Assembly (NCBI RefSeq): GCF_004770895.1
Contig: NZ_RQHS01000021.1
Span: 1-18,282, forward strand
Source: Leptospira dzoumogneensis
Lineage (GTDB): Bacteria; Spirochaetota; Leptospiria; Leptospirales; Leptospiraceae
Reading direction: 5' to 3'
Length of the DNA stretch: 18,282 bases
Shown: positions 1-7,360 of the stretch, in pieces
Layout: the number at the start of each line of letters is the position of its first letter
How positions within the stretch are numbered: the first letter of the stretch is position 1
The notes under the pieces: generated by a model
The model's input: the letters and a program-made list of their open reading frames with translations, nothing else
What the model was told of the DNA's origin: nothing
Database searches by the model: none
Made by a program: the position numbers and the translations under genes

Positions 1-139
1 GGGAACGTTAAGAGGTCTAAGGAGTTCTTCTCTTACCCCCAATGGGATATGGCAGCTAACGATATTTGGAATACGAATATTGCTCTTTAGTTGGATCTAT
101 TCTTAAAGAAGCAGCAAAGGATAAAGTAATCAAATAACC
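1..139. other. Left edge, no confident gene
   Basis: On the plus strand one frame stays open from the window edge to a TAG at 88-90 and another to a TAA at 104-106. Either could be the tail of a gene that begins outside the window. Neither short translation (about 30 residues) resembles a family I recognise. The minus strand holds only a 26-codon TTG-initiated frame. I cannot choose between these. Confidence 0.3.
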
Positions 140-340
140 TTACTTAGACTTTCCGGATTTAAAACTTAACCTCTTCTCCAATTCTGCCAAAAACTTTCGA
201 ATGTTCTCTTGGGCGGCCGCCTCCGTTGCAATTTGTGCTCTATATAATGCAACTCTTTGATCTGAAAATTTTCCTATTCCCTGAGCTTCAATAACTTCAT
301 TGAATACGGATTGCCCTTTATTCTTCAGAATTAAAGAATC
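140..340 (-). pseudogene. C-terminal remnant, possible LPP20-type protein
   Basis: Downstream of the barrel gene the minus strand carries about 65 codons that read like real protein. They contain the segments VIEAQGIGKFSDQ and RAQIATEAAAQENIRKFLAEL and end at a TAA (140-142). The alanine-rich pattern after a G-x-G resembles the LPP20 lipoprotein family (family comparison from memory). Extending upstream, the frame meets a TAG inside the barrel gene, and there is no ATG, GTG or TTG in usable position and no signal peptide. It is therefore probably the surviving tail of a gene whose front was lost in rearrangement. It could also be chance, since the fragment is short. Confidence 0.35.
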
Positions 341-1376
341 ACTTATACCAAATATTTCTTCCTTCCTCTCCCCCTACAGCAAGAGTCACTCCAAAATAAA
401 TCGTATGGATTGTATCTCTTACGAAACGAGAATAATAAGGAGAAAAAGCCATATCAGATATTGCATTTGCGGGGGAGAAACTTGTAAAACTACCGCCAGC
501 CACCAAACTTTGGCCGGTAGATGTAAGGCGATTAGTAGCTACTTCAGAAATTGTAAGCTTGTATCCGGTAAATAGATTTATATTATACTCGATCGGAAAA
601 ATGAAACTCAAATCCAAATCGAAACCTCTACGTTTAGAACCTATAGCTGTTCGATCATTCGCTATTGTAATAGGGTCTGGAGGCAACGGGTTCCCCGGTA
701 AATTCGTAATTGAACTGGAATTTTCATTATAAGTTCCGTGATTCAAATAAAATAACGTTACGCGGGATCTAAACTGAACCCAATCTGCAAGAGGCTGAAG
801 ATAATATACCGATAGTTGCGGCCCAAAATTACTCTGGCTCGTTTTATACAAGGTAATAGCTGCTCCAGGAAGGGTTGCGAAAAAAGAAGGATCACTACTT
901 GTCGATTCGGCGATTGTTCTTAAACCAATACCCGTCCCGAACCTAGCCGGGATCCAAAAGTATGAATATTCAAAAATGAATTCATTCCGATCCAAATTCA
1001 TCATCGTAGAAGCATTCACAGGTCGAATCGAAGCGGAATCCGGGTATAAAAAAGCGGACCTATCACTTGCAGTTTCTTTAATCGAGTAATAGTCAACCCA
1101 GAAAGAATACTTCCCTGAGTTGGAAAATGTTCGAATTGAATATCCGGTATTTACTGCTGCGCTTCCGGAAAATCCATAACGCAATCCTCCAGATGCGGGA
1201 GATTTCTGAATAGCTTCCGATCTCGATTCTTCTATTGGACTCCAAAAACTATAGCCGATTCTTCCTGATACCTCCCACCAGGCAGATTGCACCGGAAATA
1301 AAGGCATAATAGCTAACGTAGAGAACAGAATACCAAATTTCAGATTTTTCAAAATATACCCCGGATCGATCGTCAA
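339..1376 (-). CDS. Probable outer-membrane beta-barrel protein
   Basis: This 345-residue protein is of no family I can name. The N-terminus has a basic then hydrophobic stretch (KNLKFGILFSTLAIMPLFP) followed by QSA, which fits a Sec signal peptide cleaved after SA. The rest is rich in aromatic residues and alternating strand-like segments (YSFWVDYYS, FIFEYSYFW, FGPQLSVYYL, RVTLFYLN, LDLSFIFPI, HTIYFGVTLAVGG), as expected of an outer-membrane barrel. No ATG is available. The longest start is TTG at 1376. A second TTG at 1352 would give MKNLKFGILFS..., the cleaner signal peptide, so 1352 is an equally good start. A sigma70-like promoter lies just upstream. The final strand is followed by GGEEGRNIWYK rather than a terminal aromatic, so the C-terminus may be altered where it meets the LPP20-like remnant. 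Confidence 0.7.
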   Translation of the reverse strand: MTIDPGYILKNLKFGILFSTLAIMPLFPVQSAWWEVSGRIGYSFWSPIEESRSEAIQKSPASGGLRYGFSGSAAVNTGYSIRTFSNSGKYSFWVDYYSIKETASDRSAFLYPDSASIRPVNASTMMNLDRNEFIFEYSYFWIPARFGTGIGLRTIAESTSSDPSFFATLPGAAITLYKTSQSNFGPQLSVYYLQPLADWVQFRSRVTLFYLNHGTYNENSSSITNLPGNPLPPDPITIANDRTAIGSKRRGFDLDLSFIFPIEYNINLFTGYKLTISEVATNRLTSTGQSLVAGGSFTSFSPANAISDMAFSPYYSRFVRDTIHTIYFGVTLAVGGEEGRNIWYK

Positions 1377-1383
1377 TTATTGA

Positions 1384-1412
1384 TATATCTTGAAATTTTA
1401 AAATTGAGTCAA
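1384..1412 (-). promoter_or_regulatory. Putative sigma70 promoter of barrel gene
   Basis: Read on the minus strand, TTGACT (1407-1412) is followed after 17 bases by GATATA (1384-1389). The -35 box is near consensus; the -10 is only fair. It lies immediately upstream of the two possible TTG starts of the barrel gene. Inferred from sequence only. Confidence 0.45.
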
Positions 1413-1527
1413 CTTTTCTATAGAAAGGAGAATATTCGACTCTTATATCCGGATCACATCAGGGCTCGATATTGATTGCGTTTCATCTTCATTTTCTCCA
1501 CTATTGGTCAAACCCAAGAATACAAGT

Positions 1528-2313
1528 ATGTCTAACTTCCGTTCTCTTCCGATCTTCTTTCTTTTCGTAATTTTCGGTATTCAAAATTGCGGAACGGTTC
1601 TACTCCTGAATGCCCTATGGCCTTCAAAAGAGGATGATCGTATTGGGAATATCGGAGAACTCTTCCTTGGGACCATGAATGTCGGCTTGATCCATTATTG
1701 GCCATTAGATGGGGATGCAAATGATAAAGTCGGATCTATGCACTTAACTGCATTTGGAACCGTCGGACCTACGTTAACTTCCGATCGCAATAACCTACCT
1801 GGTGGAGCCTTCCAGTACGATGGTATAGACTCATGGCATAGCTCAGATCCGATTGTTGGAGAAACTATCTTAATGGGAACTGCATCTTTTACCCTAAGCG
1901 CTTGGGTAAAAGGAAAATTTAAACCATCTGGAGGAGGGATAATCATGGGCCAAGGAGATGGTCTAGGATTTCAGTTTTTAGACGGCACCACCAATTGTTT
2001 TCATGGAATCCGAGTTTACACTGCAAACGGAGGCATGGGCGCTATTAGTAACGTCAGCCCTTGCGGAATCTATCAAGACGACGTTTGGTATCATTTGACT
2101 TTCACATGGGATCTTCCAAATAATACCGCCAACTTATATGTTGGAAATGATATAGTCAACTCGACAGTATACAATCCAAACTTAACCCCTTGGACCTCCA
2201 GTGCTCCCTTTACCTTAGGATACGGCACAATTGGCGGCGGTGCCCAGCCGGTCAGTATCGACGAAGTTCGAATTTATAATAGAGTCGTTCCGCCGATATT
2301 TTTCAGTTTTTAA
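1528..2313 (+). CDS. LamG-type (concanavalin A-like) lipoprotein
   Basis: Predicted surface lipoprotein of 261 residues. The signal peptide MSNFRSLPIFFLFVIFGIQNC gives a spirochaete-type lipobox (I-Q-N-C) with the lipidated cysteine at 21. From about residue 52 the protein has the landmarks of a LamG/laminin-G-like jelly roll: GLIHYWPLDGDANDKVG at the start, GAFQYDGIDS, SFTLSAWVKG, WYHLTFTWD with ANLYVGN, and the closing IDEVRIYNR. This fold usually binds carbohydrate or protein ligands outside the cell; the ligand here is unknown. I chose the ATG at 1528 because the in-frame TTG at 1504 adds polar residues before the signal peptide and has no ribosome-binding site. The gene is convergent with the DUF1554 gene. 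Confidence 0.8.
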   Translation: MSNFRSLPIFFLFVIFGIQNCGTVLLLNALWPSKEDDRIGNIGELFLGTMNVGLIHYWPLDGDANDKVGSMHLTAFGTVGPTLTSDRNNLPGGAFQYDGIDSWHSSDPIVGETILMGTASFTLSAWVKGKFKPSGGGIIMGQGDGLGFQFLDGTTNCFHGIRVYTANGGMGAISNVSPCGIYQDDVWYHLTFTWDLPNNTANLYVGNDIVNSTVYNPNLTPWTSSAPFTLGYGTIGGGAQPVSIDEVRIYNRVVPPIFFSF

Positions 2314-2375
2314 TTCCCAACCGAACAATGGATACTGCTATCTAATTAGGAAGCTTACTCCTAACCGCTGCCGAA

Positions 2376-2401
2376 TCTCTAAAACGAATTTTCTTTAGAG
2401 A
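2376..2401. terminator. Hairpin between convergent genes
   Basis: TCTCTAAA (2376-2383) pairs perfectly with TTTAGAGA (2394-2401) across a 10-base loop. It overlaps the stop codon of the DUF1554 gene and sits between two convergent genes, so it could act as a shared terminator. A weaker 6-bp hairpin (TTAGGA/TCCTAA, 2346-2364) lies next to it. Confidence 0.4.
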
Positions 2402-3063
2402 GAAGCCTGGAAACAATACAAGGCTCTCTGGAAATCGCAAGGGGCCCAACCTGAATCGTTTACCCAAACCCAAAAAGAGTCCAGTCTCGGAACAAAACCA
2501 GTCTCTCCCCAATCCGGATTGGAACTAGACGTCCAATCTTTGCAGGAAGTATTGGTTCCGTTAACATAATATCCGTCCCATCTGGTTCCGGTCCAAACCG
2601 AACGATAAGTTCCGGAAGAAGGAGCATAGTTCCCTTGCTCATTACGAATCTGTGTAGCGATCGTCCCGTCGAAAAGGTCCGAGACAGAAAGAGCGATCGT
2701 TTCACCTGTGGTAGTTACATATTTTGCATTCGGCATCCTACCTCTGGCATGCATTGCAGAAGTAGAAATAACCGCTTGAAAAGTTCCTGACAAACCGCCT
2801 GCTCCTGCAGTGGAAGCACAACGAAAATCGGCCCCGCTCACTCCGCCTAGATTTCCATTATAGATGCTGCTCGTAATAAAAAGAATTCTGGAAGGATCCT
2901 CTGGTGGAGGAACTTCTCCCGGATCAGTCTCAGTTCCATCACCTCCGGAACTCGACAAGGCTAATGCCAAAAGACCTTGGGACCCGTCCGGTGAACCCTG
3001 ATCGCAGTCAACCAAGGCAAAAAATAGAAGAATCACACAGAACGATGAAAATACACGTATCAT
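2395..3063 (-). CDS. DUF1554 lipoprotein
   Basis: Predicted lipoprotein of 222 residues. The signal peptide ends in a lipobox (A-L-V-D-C) with the lipidated cysteine at 20. A low-complexity linker (residues 22-57, Ser/Gly/Asp/Pro-rich) leads to a domain with the DUF1554 layout: RILFITSSIYNGNLGG, then GADFRC, an AVISTSAMHARGR segment, WTGTRWDGYY, a C-x-x-W (CKDW, 174-177), and the closing CDFQRALYCF. Four cysteines (82, 174, 209, 217) probably form two disulfides in a C-type-lectin-like fold. The family is expanded in Leptospira surface proteins; its function is not established. The start is an ATG at 3063 with AGAAGG about 15 bases upstream. Confidence 0.85.
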   Translation of the reverse strand: MIRVFSSFCVILLFFALVDCDQGSPDGSQGLLALALSSSGGDGTETDPGEVPPPEDPSRILFITSSIYNGNLGGVSGADFRCASTAGAGGLSGTFQAVISTSAMHARGRMPNAKYVTTTGETIALSVSDLFDGTIATQIRNEQGNYAPSSGTYRSVWTGTRWDGYYVNGTNTSCKDWTSSSNPDWGETGFVPRLDSFWVWVNDSGWAPCDFQRALYCFQASL

Positions 3064-3347
3064 AAAATGAATATAGGCCTTCTGCTTTTTACTAAAAGAA
3101 CCTCAAAACAACGTTATTAGGCTCTTTCTTTCTATACACATGTAGATCCCAAGTCGGACAATACAAATATTTTTTTTAGAGTATTTGAAACCATACTACC
3201 ATTCCTACAAGCGAAACTTCACCAGCGGTGATTGCCGTCACGATATGCGTAATCGCCGTTTCCACGTTCTGCAAATCCAGGATCGATTACATGGTTTTTT
3301 CCTAAGTTAAGTATCCATATTGGGGTATCTGGGGAATATATAGATAT
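3064..3347. other. Intergenic stretch with possible gene debris
   Basis: There is no intact gene here. Just before the ATG at 3348 the plus frame continues upstream through codons for Y-R-Y, the expected residues before an RHS-core M-Y-V-G motif, and then stops at a TAA (3303-3305), so the RHS core is cut off. On the minus strand the codons between about 3303 and 3222 read HVIDPGFAERGNGDYAYRDG and end in a TGA. They look protein-like but match nothing I recognise, and may be the tail of another broken gene. Confidence 0.35.
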
Positions 3348-4103
3348 ATGTATGTCGGAGGGAATCCTATAAAATTCAGTGACCCGAGCGGACACAATAA
3401 GTATGTTCATATGTTTAATCGAATAGTTAAAAATACCATTCATTCTTATAATTATTTCTTTAAACATCCGGTCAGCTCAGCAAATGAATTTATGCACGTA
3501 TTGCAAGGAAAAGGCAGGAGACACGAACGAAGTTCTTTAAGTTGGAATAAAATTAATAAGGGACTGACGTTTGCGGGTAAAGTAATGATGCCTCTTTGGG
3601 ATCCTGCATTTACACTAGGGCTATATTGGACAGGGTTAAATTATGTAGCGGGAATATTTCAGTGGATGGGAGGAGGTAAAATGCCTTGGATAGAATATCG
3701 GGCAGGAGGATATTTAATGCACAACTCTCCTCTAGCTGGAGCAGGAGTAACCATGGGACCAGTGGCATCCGTTCCGACCGGAGCGGACGAAGCTACAATT
3801 CAGCATGAGCTTGCACACGTTAGGCAGTATAATAACTGGGGAGGATGGAATTATATAGGCGCTACTTGGCAAAGTCCGTTTAATAACATTTCCGGAAAGG
3901 GCCCATCATATGCGGAAAGGAACGCCGATTCATCCTCCGGAACGAATGCATATGGAGGAAATACATTCTTTGATTTGCAATTTTTGTATCTGGCTCATCA
4001 GCTGGGTTGGGATAATTTATATTCCAATGGCTATATTAACTTAGAAATTTTAATAGAAATATATACACTATTACAATATAGAGCGAGGCTAATTCCGCTA
4101 TGA
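3348..4103 (+). CDS. RHS-tip metallopeptidase toxin-like protein
   Basis: A 251-residue protein. Residues 1-16 (MYVGGNPIKFSDPSGH) are the very end of an RHS-repeat core, the point where variable C-terminal toxin domains are attached. The rest is a separate domain with HELAH at 153-157 (zinc ligands H153 and H157, catalytic E154) and AERNAD at 189-194, where E190 is a plausible third ligand. That is the H-E-x-x-H plus E-x-x-A-D layout of gluzincin-type peptidases found in polymorphic toxins and DUF4157-like effectors. A hydrophobic stretch at 80-107 precedes it. No signal peptide is present and the RHS shell is missing, so this looks like an orphan tip module; whether the ATG is used natively is unclear. 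It overlaps the next gene by ATGA. Peptidase activity and toxicity are inferences. Confidence 0.6.
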   Translation: MYVGGNPIKFSDPSGHNKYVHMFNRIVKNTIHSYNYFFKHPVSSANEFMHVLQGKGRRHERSSLSWNKINKGLTFAGKVMMPLWDPAFTLGLYWTGLNYVAGIFQWMGGGKMPWIEYRAGGYLMHNSPLAGAGVTMGPVASVPTGADEATIQHELAHVRQYNNWGGWNYIGATWQSPFNNISGKGPSYAERNADSSSGTNAYGGNTFFDLQFLYLAHQLGWDNLYSNGYINLEILIEIYTLLQYRARLIPL

Positions 4104-4300
4104 AAAAATATTTTTTAATATCATTGTTTCTTTTTCTACTTGCTTGTCCAGGACCGCCGGCAAAAGAACAGGCGCAAGCACGTTGTCAGAAAACGGCCAA
4201 AGAATTAATGGCTCTTTTTGCATTAGATCCTCCTCAGACGCAGGGAGAATTAGAAGTGGTTAATTTAATACTTATTGCTTCGCTAAATTGTGGAGACTAA
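4100..4300 (+). CDS. Small lipoprotein, candidate immunity protein
   Basis: A 66-residue protein. MKKYFLISLFLFLLAC is a lipoprotein signal with lipobox L-L-A-C and lipidated C16. The mature part is only 50 residues, with two further cysteines (in ARCQKTAKELMALFAL and LNCGD) that could form a disulfide. The start codon overlaps the stop of the metallopeptidase gene (ATGA at 4100-4103), so the two are translationally coupled. A cassette of toxin tip plus small lipoprotein is a known arrangement for toxin and immunity genes, and a paralogue sits in the same position behind the second, eroded toxin copy. No family is recognised. The immunity role is inferred from position only. Confidence 0.55.
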   Translation: MKKYFLISLFLFLLACPGPPAKEQAQARCQKTAKELMALFALDPPQTQGELEVVNLILIASLNCGD

Positions 4301-4340
4301 GTTTTGCCCTATGTCTTAGCCCAAAAACTAATAAACATTA

Positions 4341-4541
4341 ATTGGTATTCAAATTAAGCAACCTCGGAATGAAAATAGACATGGTGGATACGGCGGAAAT
4401 ACTTACTATGCTATACAATTTCTTCAGATAGCAAATTCATTAGGACTCCTAAATGATTTAGGAAATCCTATTAATAGAACAATTTTGACGGAAATATACA
4501 AATATTTTATCATTCACATTAGATTAGTACCAGTTTTATGA
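4341..4541 (+). pseudogene. C-terminal remnant of second toxin-like copy
   Basis: This frame has no start codon and an in-frame stop just upstream (4332-4334). Its translation contains HGGYGGNTYYAIQFLQIANSL and ends EIYKYFIIHIRLVPVL. That matches the tail of the neighbouring metallopeptidase protein, which has NAYGGNTFFDLQFLYLAHQL and ends EIYTLLQYRARLIPL, at roughly half the positions. The catalytic HELAH portion is gone. The stop TGA overlaps the ATG of the next small lipoprotein, exactly as in the intact cassette. It is therefore the last 50-60 codons of a diverged second cassette, kept together with its partner gene. Confidence 0.7.
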
Positions 4542-4786
4542 AGAAAACAATTAGAAGTTTAAATTTGTTATTTGTTGCAGTCCTTTTTCTAAATTGTCCA
4601 GCAAATAATTCATCCGTAAAAACCGAAAGTTGTGAACGTTTAGCTAAATTGAATCTCCTATTTAATTTAACTAATTCAACTGCTCAAACGAGTGAAGAAG
4701 CTCAGGCATTAGAGATTTCCAATGCATACTATATCAATGAATTGATATCCGGTTGCAAGGATAGATATTCAAAAGAATTTCCGTAG
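4538..4786 (+). CDS. Small lipoprotein, paralogue of 4100-4300
   Basis: An 82-residue predicted lipoprotein with signal MKKTIRSLNLLFVAVLFLNC and lipidated C20. The mature part shares features with the first small lipoprotein: proline after the lipidated cysteine (CPANN versus CPGPP), a C-x-x-x-A-K motif followed by LxxLFxL (CERLAKLNLLFNL versus CQKTAKELMALFAL), and a late cysteine (ISGC versus LNC). It overlaps the toxin-like remnant by ATGA. It survives although its partner has been reduced to a tail, the pattern expected of an orphan immunity gene kept for protection. The function is inferred; no family is recognised. Confidence 0.6.
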   Translation: MKKTIRSLNLLFVAVLFLNCPANNSSVKTESCERLAKLNLLFNLTNSTAQTSEEAQALEISNAYYINELISGCKDRYSKEFP

Positions 4787-4856
4787 CAAAACTGCAGGCT
4801 CACTATTAAAGCTAAAAAGAATCACCCAAGCCCGGGCTTCGTAACCGTATGATCCT

Positions 4857-5491
4857 CTAAGATGAGAAACAAGCCCTACGTATGCGTAGACACTGCTGTA
4901 TTGTATTCTGCAGGTGAAAGAGCAAGCCAAGGTAGGAAACGATACAGACATAGTGGTGCTACATCTTCTATATACCTTTCAGAGAAATTGGGAGGAAGAC
5001 AAGTTGGAACCTTAGTCCAGACTATAGCAATAAAGCAAGGACTAGTATTCTTCACTTCAGTATCTAATCAGAAGGCAGATACTTTAGGACCAATCATCAA
5101 GGACCACTTGCCAACATGCACTCCACTTTTCACTGATCAAGGATATCCTGGCTTTGGGGAATATACAAGAAGCACAGATCAGTGAATCACTCTGCTCGTT
5201 CAAAAGATAATAGATATAGATTCGCTCGTAATCGCTGGAGTAAGAATGGAGTTCACAACCAAGTAGCAGAAGGAAATCAAAGAGTCCTGAAAACAGCCTT
5301 TGCTTCTTACGGATACATAAAGCCAGAATACTCTCAGTTGTATCTGAATGAGTTTAGCTTCATTAAGAATGCGAATGTATTTGGGTTGGATGTGCTCATT
5401 AATGATGCGTCGATGTGTGGAGGTAGGGATGCTTTTCGTGTCAATCCGAGAGCGCGGAAGAAGGGAGCGGTTCGGATTGAAAGGAAAGGAT
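4857..5491 (+). pseudogene. Decayed IS1595-family transposase copy
   Basis: This is an old, diverged relative of the two intact IS copies downstream. It starts abruptly at the level of the first catalytic aspartate ([12 protein letters not shown]), so the zinc ribbon and HTH are missing. A single-base deletion near 5149 shifts the frame (GGATATCCTGGC against GGATACCGTTGGC in the intact copies), splitting it into frames 4862-5185 and 5182-5559. The second part keeps the catalytic-glutamate region ([14 protein letters not shown]) and the [11 protein letters not shown] motif. It aligns to the intact copies without a gap over its last 17 bases and ends at 5491, directly before ATTTACCT and copy A. 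Confidence 0.8.
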
Positions 5492-7060
5492 ATTTACCTA
5501 TCCCCTGTAACCATTGCTCACAAATCGCGCGCGCAGAAGGAAAAGTCGGAAGACGGTAAGAAAAATAAGTCAGCAACAAATACCTCTAGCAAATTCAAAC
5601 ATGCAGGAATCAGAATAGAGTTCTTCGAGCAGATCACAAAGAAGATCTTGCATGACTTTTACAAAAAGAAATGTCCTCACTGCGAGAATCAAATACTGGA
5701 CAAAGAAATCTCAACTCGACCGGATCTAATTCGTTGTAGAGTTTGCCATTACCAAACTTCAAGACTGGCATACACTCCCCTCCACCAATGTAAACTTCCG
5801 CTCTGGATGTTCGGATATGTATTTTACGAATCTCTCATCCAACATCCAAAAGTTCTCACCTCAATAGAGATCTCCAAGAGATTAGGTATTTCATATAAAG
5901 CAGCTCTGTTACTCAAAAGAAGATTCCAAGTATTTGCATCAGAACAATTAGATAAATATAAACAAATAACATTCAAACTCTTGGAGGATGAATTTAGAGA
6001 CTTCAATTTGCCTCCAAACGAGAATACGAATATTACAAAGAAAATGGCAAAGCATTCGTATATATGTGCAGATACTGCCGTTTTGTATTCTGCATCTGCA
6101 AGAGCAAACAAAGGAAGAAAACGTTTCCGTCACAGTGGAGCTACTGCATCCATATATCTCTCGGATAAACTTGGTGGAAAACAAATCGGAACCTTAGTTC
6201 ATACAATTGCAATCAAAGGTGGGCCTGTATTTTTTCATTCAGTTCCAAATCAAAAAGCAAATACACTTGGACCAATCATCAAAGAACATTTGCCAATTAG
6301 AACTCCGCTATTCACGGACCAAGGATACCGTTGGCTTTGGGGAATATACAGAAATCATAGATCGGTAAATCACAATGCGAAATCAAAAGAAGGAAGATAT
6401 CGTTGGGCAAGGAATAGATGGAGCAAACATGGAGTTCATTCTCAAGTAGCAGAAGGAAATCAGAGATTACTCAAAACTTCCTTCGGTGCATATTGTTATA
6501 CAACACCAGAATACTCGACTCTGTATCTGAATGAATTTGCCTTCCTCAAGAACGCGAAAGTCATCGGACTCGACGCTTTAGTTCAGAAGGAAGAGGAAGG
6601 TTCTGTGAGGATTGGAGCTAGGTTATATGGACTTCCTAAAACCTCGCGCGCGCGTAACAAATCCCTACAACCTTCGATCGATAAGTTACGCTATTCGGAA
6701 TCAAACGAATCATTCCATGAAGAAACGATCTTAGAATCCGGTCATGCTTTATTAAATCCACTATCAGAAATCGAAAAGGCAAAAGTAAAATTGTCTAAGG
6801 AAATGGTTGCTCATAACAAATTCTGGAATGAGAAAAGAGGAAACTATCCTCAAAGAAAACGAGAATTAAAACATCAGATGCTCGCCAGTAAAATCTGGAT
6901 CTTAGCGACCGAAAGGAGCGATAAAGGCTCTCGAATCTCTGTTTCCGAAATATGTTCTTCATTACGTATACGAAAGGTAACAGCAAACCACATCCTAAAT
7001 AAATGGATCAAACTGAAACTGATCGCAAGCGGACAAGGTTACTCTTTCACCCGGATTTAA
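5348..7060 (+). CDS. IS1595-type transposase frame fused to HTH tail
   Basis: One open frame with three parts of different origin. From 5348 to about 5499 it is a meaningless reading of the decayed IS copy. From 5500 to 6626 it is the transposase of copy A: zinc ribbon (CPHC ... CRVC), an HTH ([20 protein letters not shown]), then a DDE-type core with D in [10 protein letters not shown] in LFTDQGYRW and E in [10 protein letters not shown], and the family's closing [11 protein letters not shown]. From 6627 to 7060 it runs into the 3' part of an unrelated gene. No ATG, GTG or TTG lies in this frame between the left end of the element and the zinc ribbon, and there is no stop inside the element. 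The start shown is simply the first ATG of the open frame and is unlikely to be natural. Confidence 0.6.
   Translation: MSLASLRMRMYLGWMCSLMMRRCVEVGMLFVSIRERGRRERFGLKGKDIYLSPVTIAHKSRAQKEKSEDGKKNKSATNTSSKFKHAGIRIEFFEQITKKILHDFYKKKCPHCENQILDKEISTRPDLIRCRVCHYQTSRLAYTPLHQCKLPLWMFGYVFYESLIQHPKVLTSIEISKRLGISYKAALLLKRRFQVFASEQLDKYKQITFKLLEDEFRDFNLPPNENTNITKKMAKHSYICADTAVLYSASARANKGRKRFRHSGATASIYLSDKLGGKQIGTLVHTIAIKGGPVFFHSVPNQKANTLGPIIKEHLPIRTPLFTDQGYRWLWGIYRNHRSVNHNAKSKEGRYRWARNRWSKHGVHSQVAEGNQRLLKTSFGAYCYTTPEYSTLYLNEFAFLKNAKVIGLDALVQKEEEGSVRIGARLYGLPKTSRARNKSLQPSIDKLRYSESNESFHEETILESGHALLNPLSEIEKAKVKLSKEMVAHNKFWNEKRGNYPQRKRELKHQMLASKIWILATERSDKGSRISVSEICSSLRIRKVTANHILNKWIKLKLIASGQGYSFTRI
5492..5499. 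repeat. 8-bp direct repeat, left outer side
   Basis: ATTTACCT here directly abuts the left end of IS copy A. The identical 8-mer at 8971-8978 abuts the right end of IS copy B. Eight bases is the target-site duplication length usual for IS1595-family elements. The same 8-mer also lies immediately after the right end of the decayed copy. Confidence 0.65.
5500..6626 (+). mobile_element. IS1595-family (ISXO2-like) element, copy A
   Basis: The stretch 5499-6628 is identical, as far as I can compare by eye, to 7843-8972. I place the element ends at ATCCCCTG on the left and GCTAGGTTAT on the right. Over the outer 23 bases the two ends form an imperfect inverted repeat (15 of 23 positions, best at CC-T, TCC/ACC and CTCACA). 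The left flank is the 8-mer ATTTACCT; the right flank is ATGGACTT, so this copy alone has no matching target-site duplication. The element encodes only the transposase. Confidence 0.75.
6627..7060 (+). pseudogene. 3' fragment of an unknown gene with HTH-like end
   Basis: Cargo directly right of IS copy A. The frame continuing from the IS has good codon character: about 143 residues ending in the TAA at 7058-7060. The last third contains [20 protein letters not shown] and [14 protein letters not shown], which look like a winged helix-turn-helix. A charged, probably helical segment precedes it ([20 protein letters not shown]). The 5' part of the gene is missing, so it is truncated by the IS. 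I do not recognise the family; a plasmid- or phage-type DNA-binding protein is possible. Its 3' end overlaps the convergent small exported protein by 66 bp. Confidence 0.5.
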
Positions 7061-7219
7061 TTTAACTCTTTGAACCAGCCGATCACTTCCGTTATAAACT
7101 GAAATATAAAGAATCCTTCCGGACATGTTTCCCACTTTTGGAAACGCAAATAAAGGACTAACAATTAGGATCGATGCCAAAGCAAATAATTTGCCCACCG
7201 AATATACATTCTTTCTCAT
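6995..7219 (-). CDS. Small exported protein, unknown function
   Basis: A 74-residue protein beginning with a clear signal peptide ([20 protein letters not shown], then SPLFA), probably cleaved after A25. This leaves a mature part of about 49 residues with [20 protein letters not shown] and [15 protein letters not shown]. One cysteine remains and there is no lipobox. The ATG at 7219 is preceded by a strong ribosome-binding site (AAGGAG about 10 bases upstream), which is the main reason to call it real. It is convergent with, and overlaps, the HTH-like gene fragment. The role is unknown. Confidence 0.55.
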   Translation of the reverse strand: MRKNVYSVGKLFALASILIVSPLFAFPKVGNMSGRILYISVYNGSDRLVQRVKLNPGERVTLSACDQFQFDPFI

Positions 7220-7360
7220 ACTTTGATTCTCCTTAACAGGTAAATCTCCGATGGTTTGTTCGATAAGGACTTCCTATTTTCAAGAAACCGGAAATGTGCC
7301 AAAAACCGCGCAGAACGATGGAAATTTATCGAAACTATTTGTCGCGTCATTTTAGTCAAC

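Noticed and set aside
300..575. 91-codon plus-strand open frame
   Set aside because: It lies antisense to the barrel gene and the LPP20-like remnant, with no ribosome-binding site and no protein-like pattern.
2460..2705. 81-codon minus-strand open frame
   Set aside because: Out-of-phase shadow of the DUF1554 gene, whose cysteine pattern and lipobox are convincing.
4828..4839. AAGCCCGGGCTT palindrome before the decayed IS
   Set aside because: A perfect 12-bp palindrome, but with no T-tract and no nearby gene it would serve; could be chance.
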